Of a DNA stretch of 64,000 bases, positions 60,961-64,000 are shown in pieces. Source of the stretch: Ailanthus altissimus. Its lineage: Eukaryota > Streptophyta > Magnoliopsida > Sapindales > Simaroubaceae. Under the pieces are notes generated by a model. It had not been told where the DNA came from and did not search any database. It saw only the letters and a program-made list of their open reading frames with translations. Made by a program: the position numbers and the translations under genes. Position 1 is the first letter of the stretch. Every line of letters starts with the position of its first letter. The stretch is from assembly GCA_946807835.1 (NCBI GenBank), contig OX327705.1:15902501-15966500 (forward strand), in the 5' to 3' direction.

Positions 60961-62751
60961 ATGACAAACCCTTATATCACAATTTTATTTAATAATAAAG
61001 TAACCAGCAAAAACTTTGTGAAATAGAAAATTACAATAAACATCGTACTCGTCTGTGAGAACTAAATATTTGTCCTTATTGATCACTGCCCTCCAAGGCC
61101 TGCTCTTAATGCTTCATAAGAAATTAAAGAGTAATATGAACGTTATCTTGATGCCGACGAAAAAGCTTGCTGCTACCTATTAGTAGGCATGTTTGAAGTG
61201 CTTACGAGTAAGCATGAGAAGATGAAAACTACAAAAGAAATATTAGATTCATTTCAAGCAATGTTTGGGTAGCCTTATGAGAAATCCTAGCATGATGCAG
61301 TGAAAGCTGTTATTAATACTAGGATGAAAAGTGGAACCTTAGTTCAAGAGCATGTACTTAAAATGATTACTCACTTCAATTGAATTGAGATTCATAGGGC
61401 ACAGATAGATTAATGAATGTAGGTAGGGATGATCTTGGAAACTTTATCTCTGATTTTCCTTCCATTTAAAAGCAACTATATCATGAACAAACTTACGTTT
61501 AATATGACTCAGTTGCTCAATGAGCTCTAAACCTTTAAATCAATTAATATTCAAAAATAAGGAGAGACAAATGTTGCTGATAAGGAGTCTTCCTCTTCAA
61601 AGAACAAAAAGAGAAAGATTGAAGGAAGTGGCTCATCTAGAGGTAAACCTAAAAAGAAGAACAAAAAGAGCAAGAAGGCCAAAACCAAGGAAAAATATTT
61701 TCATTGTCAAAAGAAAAACCATTGGAAGAGGAATTGCACCCTCTATCTATAAGAGCTAAAAAAGAAAAAGAAAGGTAAATGTGATTTACTTGTTCTTAAG
61801 GCTTATTTAGTGAAAAATAATGAAAATCCTTGGTTAGTAAACTCGAGGGCCTCTAATCATGTTTGTTCTTCTCTATAGATGATTAATTCTTTGCAAACAT
61901 TAGTAGATGGTGAGTTTACTATGTAGTGGGTACCAAGACCGTTGTTTTAGTTAAAGTTGTGGCAGAAGTTAGGCTTATGTTTAGGAACCATTTTTTAATT
62001 TTGCAAGACATTTATTACATTCCTCATTTTAGACGAAATTTGATTTCAGTTTCTAGATGTTTGAAACATTTATATTTTGTTTCTTTTAATATTAATATTA
62101 AATTAGTTTTTATTTCTAGAAATGGATTAAATATATATGTCAGTAATTTAGAGAATGATATTTATATCCTACACCTAGAAACTCAAATATTGCTTAATAT
62201 TGAAAATGTTCAAACTTGAACAACCAATACCCAAGAAAAGAAATATTTCTTTTGATGACAAAACATTTCTTCAGCACCTTAGATTAGGTCATACAAACCT
62301 AATTGAGACACAAAGACTTGTAAAGTACGAATCTTTAAATACTTTAAATGTCAGTAACTTACCAGTTTATGAATCTTGTCTATAAGGTAAAATAACTAAA
62401 AGACCTTTTACTAGAAAAGGTAACAGGGCCAAAGAACCTTTAGAACTAGTACATTTAGATGTTTACGATCTAATTAATGTACAAATTAAAGGAGAAAATG
62501 AATATTTTATTACTTTTTATTGATGATTGCTTTGAGGCATAGAAAGTCAGAAACCATTGAAAACTTCAAAGAATTTGAAGTTGAAGTTAAGAAATAAGTT
62601 AATAAATAATTAAAAGTACTTCGATCTAATTGAGGAGGCGAATACTTCGATTAAGAATTTGAAGATCACTTGAGAGAGAATGAGATTATATCCCAGCTCA
62701 CTACTCTGCGAATACCACAACAAAATAGTATGTCTAAAGTAGAAATAGACC
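60961..62751 (+). pseudogene. Element H gag, protease and integrase start
   Basis: ATG at 60961 (MTNPYITILF) opens a Copia gag. Further in come an AVKAVINTRMKSGTLVQEHV-like stretch (61298-61360), a Lys-rich linker (61600-61690) and a zinc knuckle FHCQKKNHWKRNC (61699-61737) with its Cys-Cys-His-Cys ligands kept. Protease is seen as WLVNSRASNHVCSS (61834-61875), where the active-site D-S-G has become N-S-R, so it could not work. GAG-pre-integrase LQHLRLGHTNL (62268-62304) and an integrase start follow. The frame is lost at 62752. Multiple stops. Confidence 0.82.
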
Positions 62752-64000
62752 TGTTGAGAAAAAAACCTGGTTTTCTGGGCTAATAAGTTTTAAATTTATT
62801 TCTTTGAAGGAGTGTTACTTGGGCCTTACCGAATTGTACTGTATTTGCGATGATTAGTCTACAGCATTCTTAAGTATTATCCTATAAAAATAATTAACAC
62901 AACTTTGTTAAGATCTTATCAGTAGTGGTTCTGGCGAAGACTCTCTAATGCCTAAGTCGGTTTTGAAAAAATAGGTGATGGTTCCAAGTGTTTAGGATCA
63001 GTAGAATGGCATGACCTCTTACCCTTGTCTTCTTTCCCATTTTATAGTTCATTTTCTTCTATTCAAACTTTAAGATTCGTGGACAGAGAATCAGACCATT
63101 ACTCCCTTAATTATCGACATGGCCGGGGTAACTTTGTTTTGGATTTAGGGCCACTTTCCTGTAGAGTAGTGTGTGGTAAGGATATTGATTTCTTACCATA
63201 ACGGGATGTGTTGACTCATTTTTCTTTGATTCTCAAAATTTATTTCCTTAATAAAGAGGGCATGATAGTGGTCGAAAGATGGCTCAATCATTTTATGTTA
63301 AAAGCTATTCGGGGTTCAACTGGTCGAAAGCCTTATGATTGGGTTTAACTCTGCTCAGGTTTGTTTGGATAAAAGAAAAACACTAAGCAGTCTTAAAATG
63401 AGATCAAGGGAACACCTTTGGGTTTGCTCTAATGAACCCCTTAAAAAATCAAGACTAGTTGGGTGGTTCAAGTCTTCTATCATTATGCTACGCTTAGGGA
63501 TGGGCCTACGTCCGAACAAATCGATTTAGATTTTTTTGGGCCCTCAACCTCTAATATTGGGATAAATTTAAGGATGGGCCTGTTTGCGGCTGGTTTGACT
63601 TCCAAGGGGAACATGGGTCCACTAATTTTAAGTTTTGACTAGACAAGACTAGAAACTAATGCTCTTTTATAGGGTTGAGTTTTTTAGGGGGATAGGGGCT
63701 GCTTGGGTAAAGCACTTCTCCTGTGAGATGAATTGAGTGTCTTATAGTAAAGTCTTTTCGAATCCTTTACAAGCTAACGAGATCTCTTCATATCTTTGTG
63801 TTGTCAAAGCATTCGTGACTTAAAACGTCATGTCTATTCAGTTGAAGATGATTTGGTCTACTTATTTCAAATTGAATGGTTCTGATTGAGGGAGTCAAAA
63901 AAGGTTGCTATATATATTTAATATAGTTTCAAAAATAGCATGTCAATCTATTTGAAGGAACGCTCTTTCACTTTGAGTGAATGACGGAGATTAAACTTGC
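62752..64000 (-). mobile_element. Probable LTR of another element, running off the window
   Basis: Copia integrase of H stops abruptly at TGTTGAGAAAAAAACC (62752). The new DNA is less AT-rich and carries an ATGCCTAAGTCGG phrase (62949) of a kind I associate with Gypsy LTRs. On the minus strand it has a TATA-like CTATAAAATGGG (63036-63046). This fits an LTR in minus orientation. The other end is not visible, so the call is tentative. The open frame 63335-63529 has no known domain. Confidence 0.3.

Larger units (their letters stand above)
50097..62751 (+). mobile_element. Element H: Copia retrotransposon, 5' part, hosting a MULE
   Basis: An LTR starting TGTTAGAAATATGCCC (50097) is interrupted by a MULE (51028-58202) and continues to about 58905. 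There TGTATCAGAG (58911-58920), a tRNA-iMet-type primer binding site, follows. A gag starts at 60961, and protease, GAG-pre-integrase and integrase traces run to 62751, where the frame is cut by unrelated DNA. Joining the LTR halves across the MULE is my inference from the MULE duplication, the TATA-like CTATAAAAC at 58287 and the primer site. Its 3' half is not in the window. Confidence 0.65.

Noticed and set aside
1..64000. tRNA genes, CRISPR arrays, operons, bacterial promoters
   Set aside because: None seen. tRNA-like matches are retrotransposon primer binding sites, and the genes have plant spliceosomal introns.

Overview
This window is AT-rich plant nuclear DNA. It has two intron-containing genes, both on the minus strand, set in a thick layer of decayed and nested transposable elements. 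The organism is a flowering plant, most likely a dicot. The evidence is a three-exon NAC transcription factor, a nine-exon plant apyrase with canonical GT/AG introns, Copia and Gypsy LTR retrotransposons primed by initiator tRNA-Met, and a MuDR-type MULE. No tRNA, rRNA, CRISPR or bacterial-style operon was seen.

Layout. 1-4951 holds no recognisable gene. 4952-8069 is an internally deleted Copia element (A) with both LTRs. 9203-10592 is a complete NAC gene (365 aa). 15135-24778 is a Tork-like Copia element (B) flanked by a perfect 5-bp duplication. It is interrupted by two ~2.08-kb solo LTRs in opposite orientations, one in integrase and one in RNase H. 25873-38391 is a Gypsy element (D) with a perfect 5-bp duplication. 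A Copia element (C, minus strand, 2.17-kb LTRs) sits in its leader. C belongs to the same family as the two solo LTRs in B. 38728-42624 is a complete apyrase gene (471 aa). 43.1-46.8 kb is AT-rich, with possible LTR debris. 46.8-50.1 kb carries pieces of a non-LTR retrotransposon (LINE, minus strand). From 50097 a Copia element (H) starts inside that LINE. Its LTR is split by a MULE (51037-58193, 9-bp duplication, ~140-bp terminal inverted repeats), and the MULE is split by a 1.3-kb Gypsy-type solo LTR (54641-55940). The coding part of H resumes at 60961 and is cut at about 62752 by another LTR-like sequence that runs off the window.

The two host genes are unrelated in function. NAC proteins are nuclear DNA-binding regulators. 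The apyrase is predicted to be a single-pass membrane nucleoside di/triphosphatase with all five apyrase conserved regions. Every transposon open frame is broken by stops, frameshifts or insertions, so none looks autonomous. The most informative signal is insertion order: LINE, then Copia H, then the MULE, then the solo LTR; and Copia B and Gypsy D as hosts, with C-family elements as later invaders. Exon joins and target-site duplications were read by eye from the sequence. Family and lineage names are inferred from remembered domain signatures, not from a search.
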